DNA of 64,000 nucleotides from Pinibacter soli (GCF_029961145.1 NZ_JASBRG010000005.1:1-64000), one strand, 5' to 3'. Shown: positions 44,011 through 53,403, numbered from the stretch's first letter. Notes: generated by a model not told the origin, from the letters alone. Numbers and translations are program-made.

Positions 44011-45375
44011 ATGAATACAGGCTTGATTCATAAGTACAATGTTCCCGGACCAAGATATACCAGCTACCCAACTGTTCCTTATTGGGATGAACGCAGTTTC
44101 AATGTAAACGACTGGAAATTTTCAGCAGTCAAATCGTTCGCTGAAAGCAATGAAAAGGAAGGCATTAGTTTGTACATCCATCTCCCCTTTTGCGAGAGCC
44201 TTTGCACATTTTGCGGCTGCAATAAAAGAATCACGAAAAATCACGATGTTGAAGATCCTTACATCAAGGCAGTGTTGAAAGAATGGCAGATGTATACTGA
44301 TCTTTTTCAGGAAAAACCACTGATCAAAGAGATCCACTTTGGCGGCGGTACCCCCACTTTTTTCTCACCACATAATTTGCGACAACTACTGGAAGGTATT
44401 TTTGCTCATGCTGACAAATGCGAAGATTGGGAGTTTAGCTTTGAAGGGCACCCCAACAATACCACAAGAGAGCATTTGCAAACATTATATGATTTCGGTT
44501 TCAAAAGAGTAAGCTTTGGTGTGCAGGATTATGATCCTGTTATACAAAACGCAATTCACCGCATTCAACCGTTTGAAAACGTTGAGCGTGCAACATCTTT
44601 GGCAAAAGAAATTGGTTACAGTTCCGTGAGTCATGACTTGGTATTTGGTTTGCCCAAACAAACTCTGGAAACCATCGCCGACACAATACAAAAAACAATT
44701 TTGCTAAAGCCCGACAGGCTGGCTTTCTACAGCTATGCGCATGTACCCTGGTTAAAAGGAAACGGCCAAAGAGGATTTGATGAAAATGATCTTCCGAAAG
44801 ATGAAGAGAAACGTGCCTTATATAATCTAGGGAAAAAACTTTTCCTTGAAAATGGTTATATAGAAATTGGCATGGATCACTTTGCTTTGAAATCTGACAG
44901 TTTGTATTCGTCTTCTGTTGATAAAAAATTACACAGAAATTTCATGGGCTACACATCTTCAAAAACCCAATTGATGATTGGCCTTGGTGTTTCGGCGATC
45001 AGCGATTCATGGTATGCATTTGCACAAAATGTAAAAACGCTGGAAGAATATTATGATGCGCTTGCAAAAGACGAATTACCGGTATTTAGAGGGCATTTAT
45101 TGGACGACGAAGATCTTGTGATACGCAAACACGTATTGAACATCATGTGCCAATTACGAACTTCCTGGAGCCAAGCAAATGAAAAGTTCAACGAGCTTGA
45201 TGACATCATTTCAAAACTCGACGAATTTGTAAAAGACGGTATCGTCACGGTAAATGAAAATGGCTTACAAATAAATGAAAATGGCGTTCCTTTTATCCGC
45301 AACGTCTGCATGGCTTTTGACCTTAGAATGAACAGGAAATTGCCGGATACGAGATTATTCTCGATGACAATATAA
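44011..45375 (+). CDS. hemN: oxygen-independent coproporphyrinogen III oxidase
   Basis: A 454-residue radical SAM enzyme that decarboxylates coproporphyrinogen III in haem synthesis without O2. The FeS motif is CESLCTFCGC (CxxxCxxCxC), which is the true HemN form, and GGGTPTFFS, FEGHPNNTT and RVSFGVQDYD follow in the family order. The C-terminal HemN domain is present. The frame also has GTG at 44008; I take ATG at 44011. No Fnr site is seen. Confidence 0.93.
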   Translation: MNTGLIHKYNVPGPRYTSYPTVPYWDERSFNVNDWKFSAVKSFAESNEKEGISLYIHLPFCESLCTFCGCNKRITKNHDVEDPYIKAVLKEWQMYTDLFQEKPLIKEIHFGGGTPTFFSPHNLRQLLEGIFAHADKCEDWEFSFEGHPNNTTREHLQTLYDFGFKRVSFGVQDYDPVIQNAIHRIQPFENVERATSLAKEIGYSSVSHDLVFGLPKQTLETIADTIQKTILLKPDRLAFYSYAHVPWLKGNGQRGFDENDLPKDEEKRALYNLGKKLFLENGYIEIGMDHFALKSDSLYSSSVDKKLHRNFMGYTSSKTQLMIGLGVSAISDSWYAFAQNVKTLEEYYDALAKDELPVFRGHLLDDEDLVIRKHVLNIMCQLRTSWSQANEKFNELDDIISKLDEFVKDGIVTVNENGLQINENGVPFIRNVCMAFDLRMNRKLPDTRLFSMTI

Positions 45376-45377
45376 TT

Positions 45378-45522
45378 CAATTAAGAATTAAGAATTAGGA
45401 ATTAAGAATACTTTGTGTGGTAGTTCATAATACTTGACAAACATGGCGTCTGAGTAACTAGTTATTGCAATTAGTTCTGTTGTTGTATCAGGAAGAATTC
45501 TTAATTCTTAATTCCTAATTTC
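45378..45522. repeat. inverted-arm spacer, AATTAAGAATTAGG family
   Basis: Left arm AATTAAGAATTAAGAATTAG (45379-45409) and right arm AATTCTTAATTCTTAATTCC (45495-45522) between the convergent hemN and rhomboid genes. Confidence 0.88.
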
Positions 45523-46084
45523 TGTTACGCCCTCTAAACCCAAAAGCCGCTCCACATATCCCTCCAATTATATGCGTAAGATGCGAAATATTGTCCTTTG
45601 CATGCAACGCACTATACAACTCCTGTCCGAGATAAATTACGAGCACTAATAAACATGTAAGCGGTAAAGTGTTACTCTTAAAATTAGTGATGGAAGCCAG
45701 CAAAATGCACATGAAAACAATGCCGCTTGCTCCCAGCAAAGCTGTTTGTGGAAAGAGGAAGATATTTACCAACCCCGTAATCACAGCTGTGAAAAGCATC
45801 ATGATGAGAAGTCGTTTGGAACCATATTTTTCCTCCAGAATGGGCCCGACGATCAGCAGCAACAGGAAGTTATTTATGAAGTGTGTAAAATTCGCATGCC
45901 CCAGTACGTGAGTAAACAAACGCAAGTATAAAAGCGGATCGAGCAATGAAGTGCGGTATATGCTAAAAAAAACACCAGTAGTATATCCCTGCGTTACATA
46001 TCCAAGCACTAATGTTGCTGCGGATAGAAAAAAGTAAGATAATACTACCGGCGAGTTATAATCGATCTTTCTGAATAGTGACAT
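45515..46084 (-). CDS. rhomboid-family intramembrane serine protease
   Basis: A 189-residue protein with six hydrophobic helices. Catalytic Ser 120 lies in LLGASGIVF (GxSG), catalytic His 171 in SHLTHIIGG, and the helix-2 motif is THFINNFLL. It would cut membrane-spanning segments. The start is ATG at 46084 (a TTG lies one codon upstream). The last codons overlap the spacer arm. Substrates unknown. Confidence 0.9.
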   Translation of the reverse strand: MSLFRKIDYNSPVVLSYFFLSAATLVLGYVTQGYTTGVFFSIYRTSLLDPLLYLRLFTHVLGHANFTHFINNFLLLLIVGPILEEKYGSKRLLIMMLFTAVITGLVNIFLFPQTALLGASGIVFMCILLASITNFKSNTLPLTCLLVLVIYLGQELYSALHAKDNISHLTHIIGGICGAAFGFRGRNRN

Positions 46085-46096
46085 CAAGCTGTTTTA

Positions 46097-46180
46097 ATGA
46101 CTGAATAACTGAGTAACTGAATAATTGAAAGCTTACTATCAAGGAACCTGACTGAACCTAAACATTCAGTTATTCAGTTT
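46097..46180. repeat. inverted-arm spacer, ACTGAATAACTGAGT family
   Basis: Left arm ATGACTGAATAACTGAGTAA (46097-46128) and right arm ACATTCAGTTATTCAGTTT (46162-46180). Confidence 0.82.
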
Positions 46181-46606
46181 CTATTCTGGCATCTTCTTGC
46201 CCATTACTTCAACCTTAACATTGGTAAGGCCCTTTTTATAATAACCCAGTTTTTTTGCACCTGTGGTGGTTAGATCAACTACCCTGTGATTTTTTGCATG
46301 GAGGCGGTCAGTTACCCTGAAATATGCCCATTTGCCATTTTTTCTGTTGGTTACTTTTAACCATGTCCCAAAAGGCAATCCATTATGAGCGCAAGTCATA
46401 TTTTTTTGGTGGAAAACTTCACCGTTAGCTGTTTTTTTACCTTCAAATTTATTGGAGTAATAACTGGCCGTTCCATATTGTACCTTCTGCAGATTCACAA
46501 CCCGTTTTGCGGGAGTGGGGTCATGCGAGCGTACCGATCGAACGGCTGGCGCCGCGGCTACGCCCTGCCCAAAAAACAATGAACAAACAATCAATAGTCG
46601 AATCAT
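46181..46606 (-). CDS. RlpA-like double-psi beta-barrel protein
   Basis: A 141-residue secreted protein (signal peptide to about residue 19). The RlpA/DPBB domain has GTASYYSNKFEGKKTANGE, MTCAHNGLPFGTWLKVTN, and FRVTDRLHAKNHRVVDLT. Active RlpA is a lytic transglycosylase acting on denuded septal glycan; this short form lacks a SPOR domain. It lies 15 bp after the L,D-transpeptidase gene on the same strand, so a common cell-wall transcript is likely. Confidence 0.87.
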   Translation of the reverse strand: MIRLLIVCSLFFGQGVAAAPAVRSVRSHDPTPAKRVVNLQKVQYGTASYYSNKFEGKKTANGEVFHQKNMTCAHNGLPFGTWLKVTNRKNGKWAYFRVTDRLHAKNHRVVDLTTTGAKKLGYYKKGLTNVKVEVMGKKMPE

Positions 46607-46621
46607 AGGATTTATTTATGG

Positions 46622-48316
46622 TTAATAAACGTTTTTATTGGCAAAATATTTCTCGCTCAACATTCGGTCTACTCCATAAATATCATCATAAAATTTCACT
46701 TTGCCATCATTGCCTTCGCAAGTGTTGTATCTTATGTACAATGGCAATTTCTTAAAGCCAGAAACGACGTGCTTTTCCTGTCTTTCCATCCAGGCATTAA
46801 TGGTATCTGCAGGAAACTTCAATGTGTCATTTCTTATCAAATAATCAGAAAATATTTTCCAGTCCTGCACACGCACACATCCGTGACTTAACGCTCTGTA
46901 TGAATTACCAAACAATTTTCTTGCATTGGTATCATGCATGTACACACTGTATTTATTAGGAAAATTAAATTTGATCACACCTAATGAATTATCGTCACCC
47001 TGGCGCTGTTTCAGCAAATAAGGAAAATGCGTTTTATTAAGTTTTGACCAGTCAATAGTTTTGGGATCGATCACACTATCGTTGGCATCTATCACCATCA
47101 AGTTTTGCTTATCAAGATAGTCGGTATTTTTTTGAATGCGTGGAAGCATTTCTTTAAAGATGATGCTGTAAGGTACTGTCCACTGAGGATAAGTAATAAA
47201 ATTAGAAATGGCACTTGTAAGCAAAGGCGTGCGTGTAACAGGGCTTCCGCAAATAACTTTCGATTGCAACGCAATGGTATCAGTGTCGAACACACGAAGG
47301 GAGAACGCAGGCAAATTCACCCAGGCATAGGCTTGTGGTAAGGAATCAGGAAGTTGTTTATAGCGATCGAGATTAAGCGCAATGCGTTTGAATTTTTCCC
47401 AATCAGTGTAGTTTAAATTTCTAACGACTGACTCGTTGATCTTTCCCGTTTCTTTAATTTTTTTAACGTGCTGAAATGCAGTCAAAACTTTTTTCAATCC
47501 CGCTGAATCGCCTGCTGCCAGCGGTGCAGCGATATATCCCTCTTCCACTAATCTTTGCTGCACTTGTGTGTTAAGCGACATTGAATCTTTGCCGGGGTAA
47601 GTGATGTACACAACTTGCTTGAACTTCGCAGTGTCAAGGAAAGAAGGCAGCGCTTCTTTTAAACCTACATAAAATCTGTTGGTAGGTTCTTGTTCTCTCA
47701 ATACTCCCAACACGTTTCCGCTTGCAACGGCGCCTTGAAATTTATTGAAGAAATATTCGTCATTAACTGCCGAATCATTTCTTAATGTTACGCTGTCCTT
47801 CGCCAATCTGCCCAACTTCAGATCTTTGGCCATTCCAAACCATGCGTCGGTTAATAACACATCGGCTCTCGTCCAGAGTATGGCGTTCTTTTTTGAGGAG
47901 GGATCTGCAATAATTTTATTGTGAAAATCATTTAAAATCTCTGCATGATAATCTGTTGGGAACAATCCGTATTCTTTGGCATGCATCACCATGTAAAACA
48001 TGGAATCGGCAATAGGTTGCCATTTCTGGTCCTTGCTCCAAATGGTGTGAAAACTGGTATTTTGATATACCTTGTCAACCTGCTGAAGTAAATCTACTTT
48101 AACAGAATCATTTAATTTCCCTGCATTTCCTTTTAGATAAGTTAACAGTTCATCTATATTTTCGCTTACCACGGTTTCCATTTGTTCCGGCTTGTCAACA
48201 ATTACTTTTTCTGCCGGTTTTTTGGAGCTGTTATTGTTACAGGCAACCAGTGAAACTACGATAAAGAATAGGGGGAAAATCAATCTTTTTACAAAACACA
48301 ATTGATACAGCTTCAT
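46622..48316 (-). CDS. L,D-transpeptidase (YcbB-like lipoprotein)
   Basis: A 564-residue lipoprotein (MKLYQLCFVKRLIFPLFFIV then SLVAC). The N-terminal half holds the YcbB-type scaffold and a peptidoglycan-binding-like segment; the C-terminal YkuD domain has the catalytic motif SHGCVRVQDW (Cys about 479) and MHDTNARKLFG. It forms 3-3 crosslinks or attaches proteins to peptidoglycan. The open frame extends to 48367, but ATG at 48316 starts the signal peptide. It is divergent from the VanX-like gene, with 65 bp between. Confidence 0.9.
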   Translation of the reverse strand: MKLYQLCFVKRLIFPLFFIVVSLVACNNNSSKKPAEKVIVDKPEQMETVVSENIDELLTYLKGNAGKLNDSVKVDLLQQVDKVYQNTSFHTIWSKDQKWQPIADSMFYMVMHAKEYGLFPTDYHAEILNDFHNKIIADPSSKKNAILWTRADVLLTDAWFGMAKDLKLGRLAKDSVTLRNDSAVNDEYFFNKFQGAVASGNVLGVLREQEPTNRFYVGLKEALPSFLDTAKFKQVVYITYPGKDSMSLNTQVQQRLVEEGYIAAPLAAGDSAGLKKVLTAFQHVKKIKETGKINESVVRNLNYTDWEKFKRIALNLDRYKQLPDSLPQAYAWVNLPAFSLRVFDTDTIALQSKVICGSPVTRTPLLTSAISNFITYPQWTVPYSIIFKEMLPRIQKNTDYLDKQNLMVIDANDSVIDPKTIDWSKLNKTHFPYLLKQRQGDDNSLGVIKFNFPNKYSVYMHDTNARKLFGNSYRALSHGCVRVQDWKIFSDYLIRNDTLKFPADTINAWMERQEKHVVSGFKKLPLYIRYNTCEGNDGKVKFYDDIYGVDRMLSEKYFANKNVY

Positions 48317-48381
48317 AAAATAAATACAGATTCTTAAATTCAGGGCGAATAATACAACATAAAACACATACTCTCAACCTA

Positions 48382-49074
48382 ATGAATCAATTTCTTTTTT
48401 TTCGATTAACAATGTTTTTCATTTTGCTTGCCCAATGCGCAACTGGACAAAGTTTATATGTGGTCAAAGATGTAAAACAGTATGAAAAAATAGTGGCTCT
48501 TGATAGCAACCAGCGAATGGTGAGTATTGGAAGTATTACCGGAATACAATTTGACCTTCGTTACGCAACAACTAACAACTTCACACATCAACAACTGTAC
48601 CCTCGAATCGGTTATTCATATTTGCGACTTGCTGCCGCAAAAGCTCTTGATAAAGTACAGGGCGAATGTACGGCAAAAGGTTATTCCCTAAAAATTTTTG
48701 ATGCATACCGCCCCTATAGTGTTTCTCAAAAAATGTGGACACTTATTCACGATGAGCGTTATGTGGCTAACCCTGTTAACGGCAGCGGCCATAATCGTGG
48801 AACTACGGTTGACCTCACACTGGTTGATCTTGCGACAGGCAAAAATGTGGATATGGGAACTGATTTTGACAACTTCACAGATTCGGCCCATCATGACTTT
48901 AAGAATTTGCCGGAAAATGTATTAAAAAACAGAAAATTCTTGCGGGAAACAATGGAAAAGTATGGTTTCAAAGCACTGGAAACTGAGTGGTGGCATTATA
49001 GCTTCGGAAACTCAAAAGAATATAATGTAATGGATCTGAGCTTTAGGGATTTGAAAAAATGGGCACACAGATGA
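48382..49074 (+). CDS. D-Ala-D-Ala dipeptidase (VanX/DdpX family)
   Basis: A 230-residue exported enzyme (signal peptide about 22 residues). Zinc ligands and catalytic residues are present: SGHNRGTTVDLTL (His 137, Asp 144), ETEWWHY (Glu 202, His 205), and an Arg in AYRPYS. It hydrolyses D-Ala-D-Ala; outside vancomycin clusters the role is usually peptidoglycan recycling or nutrition. No VanH/VanA or VanS/R are nearby. The last three residues and stop (AHR, TGA) come from a spacer arm. Confidence 0.9.
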   Translation: MNQFLFFRLTMFFILLAQCATGQSLYVVKDVKQYEKIVALDSNQRMVSIGSITGIQFDLRYATTNNFTHQQLYPRIGYSYLRLAAAKALDKVQGECTAKGYSLKIFDAYRPYSVSQKMWTLIHDERYVANPVNGSGHNRGTTVDLTLVDLATGKNVDMGTDFDNFTDSAHHDFKNLPENVLKNRKFLRETMEKYGFKALETEWWHYSFGNSKEYNVMDLSFRDLKKWAHR

Positions 49075-49230
49075 CACGGATTAGACTGATTTACACGGTT
49101 TTTTTTCAAATTGAATAACTGGGTAACTGAATAACTGAGTTCAACTCCGACTTTGCATTTCAGTTATTCAGTTACCCAGTTATTCAATTATTGATCCGTG
49201 CAAATCAGTCCAATCCGTGTCATCTGTGTG
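49061..49230. repeat. nested double inverted-arm spacer
   Basis: The outer pair is GCACACAGATGACACGGATT (49063-49100) with TCCAATCCGTGTCATCTGTG (49209-49228). The inner pair is TTGAATAACTGGGTAACTGA (49111-49140) with ATTCAGTTACCCAGTTATTC (49167-49186). Two word families are stacked in one long stem. Confidence 0.9.
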
Positions 49231-49237
49231 CTCACTC

Positions 49238-49534
49238 CTACTTAAACTTTTCGGTTTTCTCATCTCCGGTTATATCGCCTTTGCTTCTGATTTGAATTTG
49301 CACACTAGCGATCCATTCATTGCACTCGCGACTGTAGAGATATTCGTTGATATCGTTGATCAGTTGCATTACATCGCTGTACTTTCCTTCTACAACTGTG
49401 GAAAACGCGCCTACTTCATACTTTACGTTTGACTTCTGAATAACGGCGATTGCTTCATCTACCCATTCGTATGGATGTCTGTCTTGTACAACGGGAAGAA
49501 TTTGAATAGAGGCGTTGATGATGTAAGAATGCAT
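49238..49534 (-). CDS. MTH1187/YkoF-like thiamine-binding protein
   Basis: A 98-residue single ferredoxin-like domain of the MTH1187/UPF0045 family (NASIQILPVV, VDEAIAVIQKSNVKYEVGAF, TVVEGKYSDVMQLINDINEY). Related YkoF proteins bind thiamine or its pyrimidine part; the function of single-domain members is unclear. It follows the DUF952 gene on the minus strand, possibly the end of the aromatic operon transcript. Confidence 0.85.
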   Translation of the reverse strand: MHSYIINASIQILPVVQDRHPYEWVDEAIAVIQKSNVKYEVGAFSTVVEGKYSDVMQLINDINEYLYSRECNEWIASVQIQIRSKGDITGDEKTEKFK

Positions 49535-49539
49535 TGAAG

Positions 49540-49569
49540 TAATTAATAATTAATAAAGAATAATTAATA
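49540..49569 (-). repeat. single arm, AATTAATAATTAATAA family
   Basis: AATTAATAATTAATAAAGAATAATTAA-type words without an inverted partner in the 36-bp gap. Confidence 0.7.
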
Positions 49570-49572
49570 GGG

Positions 49573-49872
49573 CTACAGTGCTTCAGTATCTGTAACAGCG
49601 TCGAGGTTGATGGGACCGTAGATGTGGGGGAATTGTTCCTGCACAGATGGCGACCATTCGTACACAAGCTGGCTCTTCAGTTTACTGGTGTCGATAGTGA
49701 GTTTTACGAGATCGGTTTTACCTGCAAAATATCTTTGCAGCACACCATCGACTTGTTGAGTTTCGCTGGCATGAATAAATCCTTCTTTTGCAAGAGAAGT
49801 ATCTTCATAACTGCCTTTTTCTTTTGCAGTGTTCCATGCCGCTGCAGTAGTAACATGATAAATGATAGCCAT
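49573..49872 (-). CDS. DUF952 protein
   Basis: A 99-residue protein matching DUF952: MAIIYHVTTAAAWNTAKEKG, KEGFIHASETQQVDGV, YEWSPSVQEQFPHIYGPINL. The fold is related to ADP-ribosyltransferase-like or RES-type folds, but no activity is proven. The frame continues upstream to 49917 through a spacer word; the ATG at 49872 matches the family start. It follows aroC by about 40 bp. Confidence 0.85.
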   Translation of the reverse strand: MAIIYHVTTAAAWNTAKEKGSYEDTSLAKEGFIHASETQQVDGVLQRYFAGKTDLVKLTIDTSKLKSQLVYEWSPSVQEQFPHIYGPINLDAVTDTEAL

Positions 49873-49913
49873 CATATGATGTTTAACAATCATGAAAATC
49901 TGTGTTCCGCCTC

Positions 49914-50906
49914 TCAAATAATGCGTTTTACTCGTTGCTCAAGCAACATCAAATCTGCAAGCACAATTGCCGTAACCGCTTCTAACACTGGCGGCACACG
50001 CAATGCAATACACAGATCGTGACGTCCTTTTACAGAGAATGTTTCCATTTCGTTGGTTTCCCAGTTCAATGTAAACTGATCTTTTGGTGTAGAAGAAGTT
50101 GGTTTTATCGCAATGCGAAAAACCAATTCATTACCATTTGTAATACCACCTACAACACCACCAGCATGATTGGTAATTGTTTTCCCTTCTGCATTTTCAA
50201 TGGCATCGTTATGTTCAACACCAAACATCTTAGCTGCGGCAAAACCCGTTCCAAACTCAACACCACGAACGGCTGGAATAGCAAACACAGCGTGACCCAA
50301 CAATGATTCAACAGAATCGAAAAACGGTTCACCTAAACCAATAGGCAATCCGCTCACGCGACATTCAACAATACCGCCAACAGAGTCTTTTGCTTCAATG
50401 GCTTTTTGCAAACCTTTCTCCACATCTTTCTCTCCTCCCACTTCAGTTATCGTTGCTTCTACTTTAATGTCGCCTAATATTTTTTTCGCGACAACACCTG
50501 CCGCTACCAACCCTACTGTAAGCCTTCCACTGAAGTGACCACCACCGCGGTAGTCTTCGTTACCACCAAATTTTTTGCTGGCTACAAAATCAGCATGGCC
50601 CGGTCTTGGCACTGCACGTTGTTTGGCATAATCGCCGGAACGCGTGTTGTTGTTCTCAAACAAAATAGTGATAGGTGCGCCTGTTGCCTTGTCGTTAAAC
50701 AAACCACTTTTAAAGAACGGAAAATCGTCCTCCTTACGCGGCGTTGTACCTTTCTGCTGACCGCCTTTTCGTCGCTCCAGATCAGGCAAAAAGTCTTCTG
50801 TTTTCAAAGGCAATCCCGCAGGAACACCATCGATCAATACACCAACACCTTCGCCGTGCGATTCACCAAATATGTTTACTCGAAAAATACGTCCGAATGA
50901 GTTCAA
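49914..50906 (-). CDS. aroC: chorismate synthase
   Basis: A 330-residue FMN-dependent enzyme that turns EPSP into chorismate, the last shikimate step. Motifs: NSFGRIFRVNIFGESHGEGV, RPGHADFVASKKFGG, DYRGGGHFSGRLTVG, and the C-terminal GRHDLCIALRVPPVLEA. Family members begin at MNSFGRIF, so the start is TTG at 50906; an upstream TTG at 50930 would add eight residues. There is no ATG. It is the last aro gene of the operon. Confidence 0.95.
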   Translation of the reverse strand: MNSFGRIFRVNIFGESHGEGVGVLIDGVPAGLPLKTEDFLPDLERRKGGQQKGTTPRKEDDFPFFKSGLFNDKATGAPITILFENNNTRSGDYAKQRAVPRPGHADFVASKKFGGNEDYRGGGHFSGRLTVGLVAAGVVAKKILGDIKVEATITEVGGEKDVEKGLQKAIEAKDSVGGIVECRVSGLPIGLGEPFFDSVESLLGHAVFAIPAVRGVEFGTGFAAAKMFGVEHNDAIENAEGKTITNHAGGVVGGITNGNELVFRIAIKPTSSTPKDQFTLNWETNEMETFSVKGRHDLCIALRVPPVLEAVTAIVLADLMLLEQRVKRII

Positions 50907-50940
50907 TGCTTTAAGTTTTAATCTTAACAATTTTATTGAA

Positions 50941-51012
50941 GTAAAAATTCAAAAATCAAAATTCAAAAATCAGGGTCTCTGCTTTTTAACTTTTGCCTTT
51001 TTACTTTTTACT
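50941..51012. repeat. spacer arms between aroA and aroC
   Basis: AAAAATTCAAAAATCAAAAT (50943-50970) and TTTTAACTTTTGCCTTTTTA (50983-51010). The second arm contains the aroA stop codon. The two are only loosely complementary. Confidence 0.6.
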
Positions 51013-52284
51013 TACCTCAGCCTCTAGCACCACAGCGCCTAATTTCTTAATGTGTTCATAAAAATCAGGATACGATTTATTGATCGCTTCTGCCACTTCG
51101 ATGGTGGTTTCGCCTGTTGCTTTTAAGCCTGCAACAGCGCATGCCATCGCGATCCTGTGGTCGTGGTGAGAATGAACAACAGCGCCTCTTACACCACCAC
51201 CACCATGCACGATCATGAGGTCGTCCTGTAAATCTATTTGAATGCCCATTTTGCCGAATTCCTCCTGCAAAGTAAGTGCACGATTGCTTTCCTTATGCGT
51301 TAAACGATTAGCACCTTCTATTACCGTTTTTCCGGCGCAATAAGAGGCTAACGCAACCAAGGGAGGGAACAAGTCCGGGCATTCTGTTGCATCGAAATGA
51401 AAGGCTTTTAAGGCAGCAGGACCAATCTCTATTTGCGACTCCTCAATCGACATACTTGCACCACAATCCGTCAATGCCTGCAAAATGGCTTTATCTGCCT
51501 GCGTTGAAAATACATCCAATCCTTTCACCGTAATTTTTCCGGCAATGGCACCTGCTACCAACAAGAATGCAGCACCACTCCAATCTCCTTCAACAGTGTA
51601 GTTGATAGTTGTTGGTTGTGAGTTGCTAGAAGGTGTTATTATAAATTGCTCGTAATTTTTATTTTCAATTTTGTAACCGAAGTGGGCCAATACTTTTAAC
51701 GTAAGATCGATGTATGGCTTGCTTTTTAAATTGGTTACGTTTATAGTTGTTGGTTCTGTTACAGATGCCGCGTACGCAAACAACAAACCTGTAAGAAACT
51801 GTGAGCTTAATGATCCGTCGATAGTGATCTCTTTTGTTTGCAAAGGACCTTTTACTACCAATGGCAATTTACCATCGTTTGATTTCACCTGTATGCCAAG
51901 ATCAGGCAATACTTCATCGAAAAAATCCATTGGTCTTTTAAGCAAACTACCTTCTCCATTGATGGTGATAGGTACTTTGTTCATAGAAATGATTGGTGCA
52001 AACATGCGAATGCCCAAACCACTTTCTCCGCAGTTTATTCTTTCGTTTTCAGCATTTACACCATTGCTTGTTACATGCAATTCTTCACCCACCAAAGAAG
52101 TTTTTGCGCCCATTTGCTGGATTACATCAATGGCTGCATTGTCATCATTGCTATGTCCCGGATTGTGTATGATCGTTGTTCCCTTGTGCAACAGCGCCGC
52201 CGCACATGCACGTTGCATGGAGCTTTTAGAAGCCGCTGCCACAATGGACCCTGTGATAGAAGATGGTTGTATGGTTACGTTCAT
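51001..52284 (-). CDS. aroA: 3-phosphoshikimate 1-carboxyvinyltransferase (EPSP synthase)
   Basis: A 427-residue two-domain enzyme that transfers enolpyruvate from PEP to shikimate 3-phosphate. The N-terminal SKSSMQRACAAALL binds substrate, the LNCGxxGxxxR-like motif reads NCGESGLGIRMFAP, and DGSLSSQFLTGLLFA and HHDHRIAMACAVAG are standard. The NCGESG loop differs from the LGNAGTAMRP of glyphosate-sensitive class I enzymes, so tolerance should not be assumed either way. Part of the aro operon. Confidence 0.95.
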   Translation of the reverse strand: MNVTIQPSSITGSIVAAASKSSMQRACAAALLHKGTTIIHNPGHSNDDNAAIDVIQQMGAKTSLVGEELHVTSNGVNAENERINCGESGLGIRMFAPIISMNKVPITINGEGSLLKRPMDFFDEVLPDLGIQVKSNDGKLPLVVKGPLQTKEITIDGSLSSQFLTGLLFAYAASVTEPTTINVTNLKSKPYIDLTLKVLAHFGYKIENKNYEQFIITPSSNSQPTTINYTVEGDWSGAAFLLVAGAIAGKITVKGLDVFSTQADKAILQALTDCGASMSIEESQIEIGPAALKAFHFDATECPDLFPPLVALASYCAGKTVIEGANRLTHKESNRALTLQEEFGKMGIQIDLQDDLMIVHGGGGVRGAVVHSHHDHRIAMACAVAGLKATGETTIEVAEAINKSYPDFYEHIKKLGAVVLEAEVSKK

Positions 52285-52301
52285 ATTTTTATTTTAATTG
52301 G

Positions 52302-52386
52302 AACGCAGATTTTCATGATTGTGATGATTTATTACGATAAGAAAAAAATCTTGACAGATCATGAAAATCATGAAAATCTGCTGTTC
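52302..52386. repeat. inverted-arm spacer, GGAACGCAGATTTTCATGATT family
   Basis: Left arm TTGGAACGCAGATTTTCATG then ATTGTGATGATTT (52300-52331); right arm AGATCATGAAAATCATGAAA then ATCTGCTGTTC (52355-52387). Between aroB and aroA. Confidence 0.88.
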
Positions 52387-52392
52387 TATTCT

Positions 52393-53403
52393 CTAGATCA
52401 ACGTTTTCAATTCGTTCAATGGAATCGGTCGTACAACACCTTTTCCTATTTTTTCGAGCAAAATGTAGTTCATTTCGTTGCGCACTTTTTTCTTATCGTG
52501 TGTAAGAATTTCAAATGCTTTTTCTTTATCATACTCTGCAACGGTTGGTAAACCATACTTACTCAACAACGCAATTACTTTTTCAGACTGTTTGAAACCA
52601 AGCAATTTCTTTGAGATCATGGCTGCAGTGGTCATACCAATTGATATGGCCTGACCATGACCAAGCTCGTACATGTTTTCTACCGCATGTCCCAAAGTAT
52701 GTCCGTAGTTGAGCAAACGTCTTTCACCCTGTTCGAATTCATCACGTTGAACAACACCCGCTTTTATTTTAACATTGGTCTGGATCAATGCAGATAACAA
52801 TGTTTTATTCTTCTGAAAATTTGCCAGTGTTTTTTCTTCCAGCAGTTTAAACATACGGGCATCTTTAATGCAGGCATGTTTAATAATTTCTGCAAAGCCG
52901 TTTATCCACTCGCTTTCAGGCAATGATTTTAATAAGCTGTAGTCGTACAACAAAAACTCCGGCTGACGAATAGTGCCCACCATGTTTTTATATACGCCAA
53001 CATCAATTCCATTTTTTCCTCCGATTGCTGCATCTACCATTGCAAGGATGGTGGTTGGTATAAAACCAAATCGCAATCCACGCATGTAAATCGCGGCAAC
53101 GTATCCTGTGATGTCAGTGATAACGCCACCTCCGATGCCTGCTAAGAAAGTTTTTCTGTCGGCGCCAAATGCTATCAACTGTTCAATTACAGTATCAACA
53201 GTCGGTTGAATTTTATACGCTTCTCCGGCTTTCAGAACAATTACGTTCCAGCCTTTGAGTTTCTTTTCGTGGTTGGCAAAAACATTTTCATCCGTGATAA
53301 CAACTGCATTTTGTTTATCTACAATTGTTTTTAGATCAGCGAATGCTGTATCGAAATAAAAAAAGGTTGAGGCTGTAGAGAATTTGTAAGTTAGTTTCTT
53401 CAT
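52393..53403 (-). CDS. aroB: 3-dehydroquinate synthase
   Basis: A 336-residue NAD- and metal-dependent enzyme that cyclises DAHP to 3-dehydroquinate. GGGVITDITGYVAAIYMRGL and FIPTTILAMVDAAIGGKNGI are the NAD/substrate core, and metal ligands lie in NYGHTLGHAVE. Length is normal. Central gene of the aro operon, with arms on both sides. Confidence 0.95.
   Translation of the reverse strand: MKKLTYKFSTASTFFYFDTAFADLKTIVDKQNAVVITDENVFANHEKKLKGWNVIVLKAGEAYKIQPTVDTVIEQLIAFGADRKTFLAGIGGGVITDITGYVAAIYMRGLRFGFIPTTILAMVDAAIGGKNGIDVGVYKNMVGTIRQPEFLLYDYSLLKSLPESEWINGFAEIIKHACIKDARMFKLLEEKTLANFQKNKTLLSALIQTNVKIKAGVVQRDEFEQGERRLLNYGHTLGHAVENMYELGHGQAISIGMTTAAMISKKLLGFKQSEKVIALLSKYGLPTVAEYDKEKAFEILTHDKKKVRNEMNYILLEKIGKGVVRPIPLNELKTLI

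Noticed and set aside
3231-49230. Reading the spacer arms as CRISPR-like or tandem satellite DNA
   Set aside because: Units drift within one arm, copies are inverted in pairs rather than regularly spaced, and centres are unrelated in most cases.
51710-52551. Plus-strand frames of 195 and 158 codons
   Set aside because: Antisense shadows of aroA and the end of aroB.
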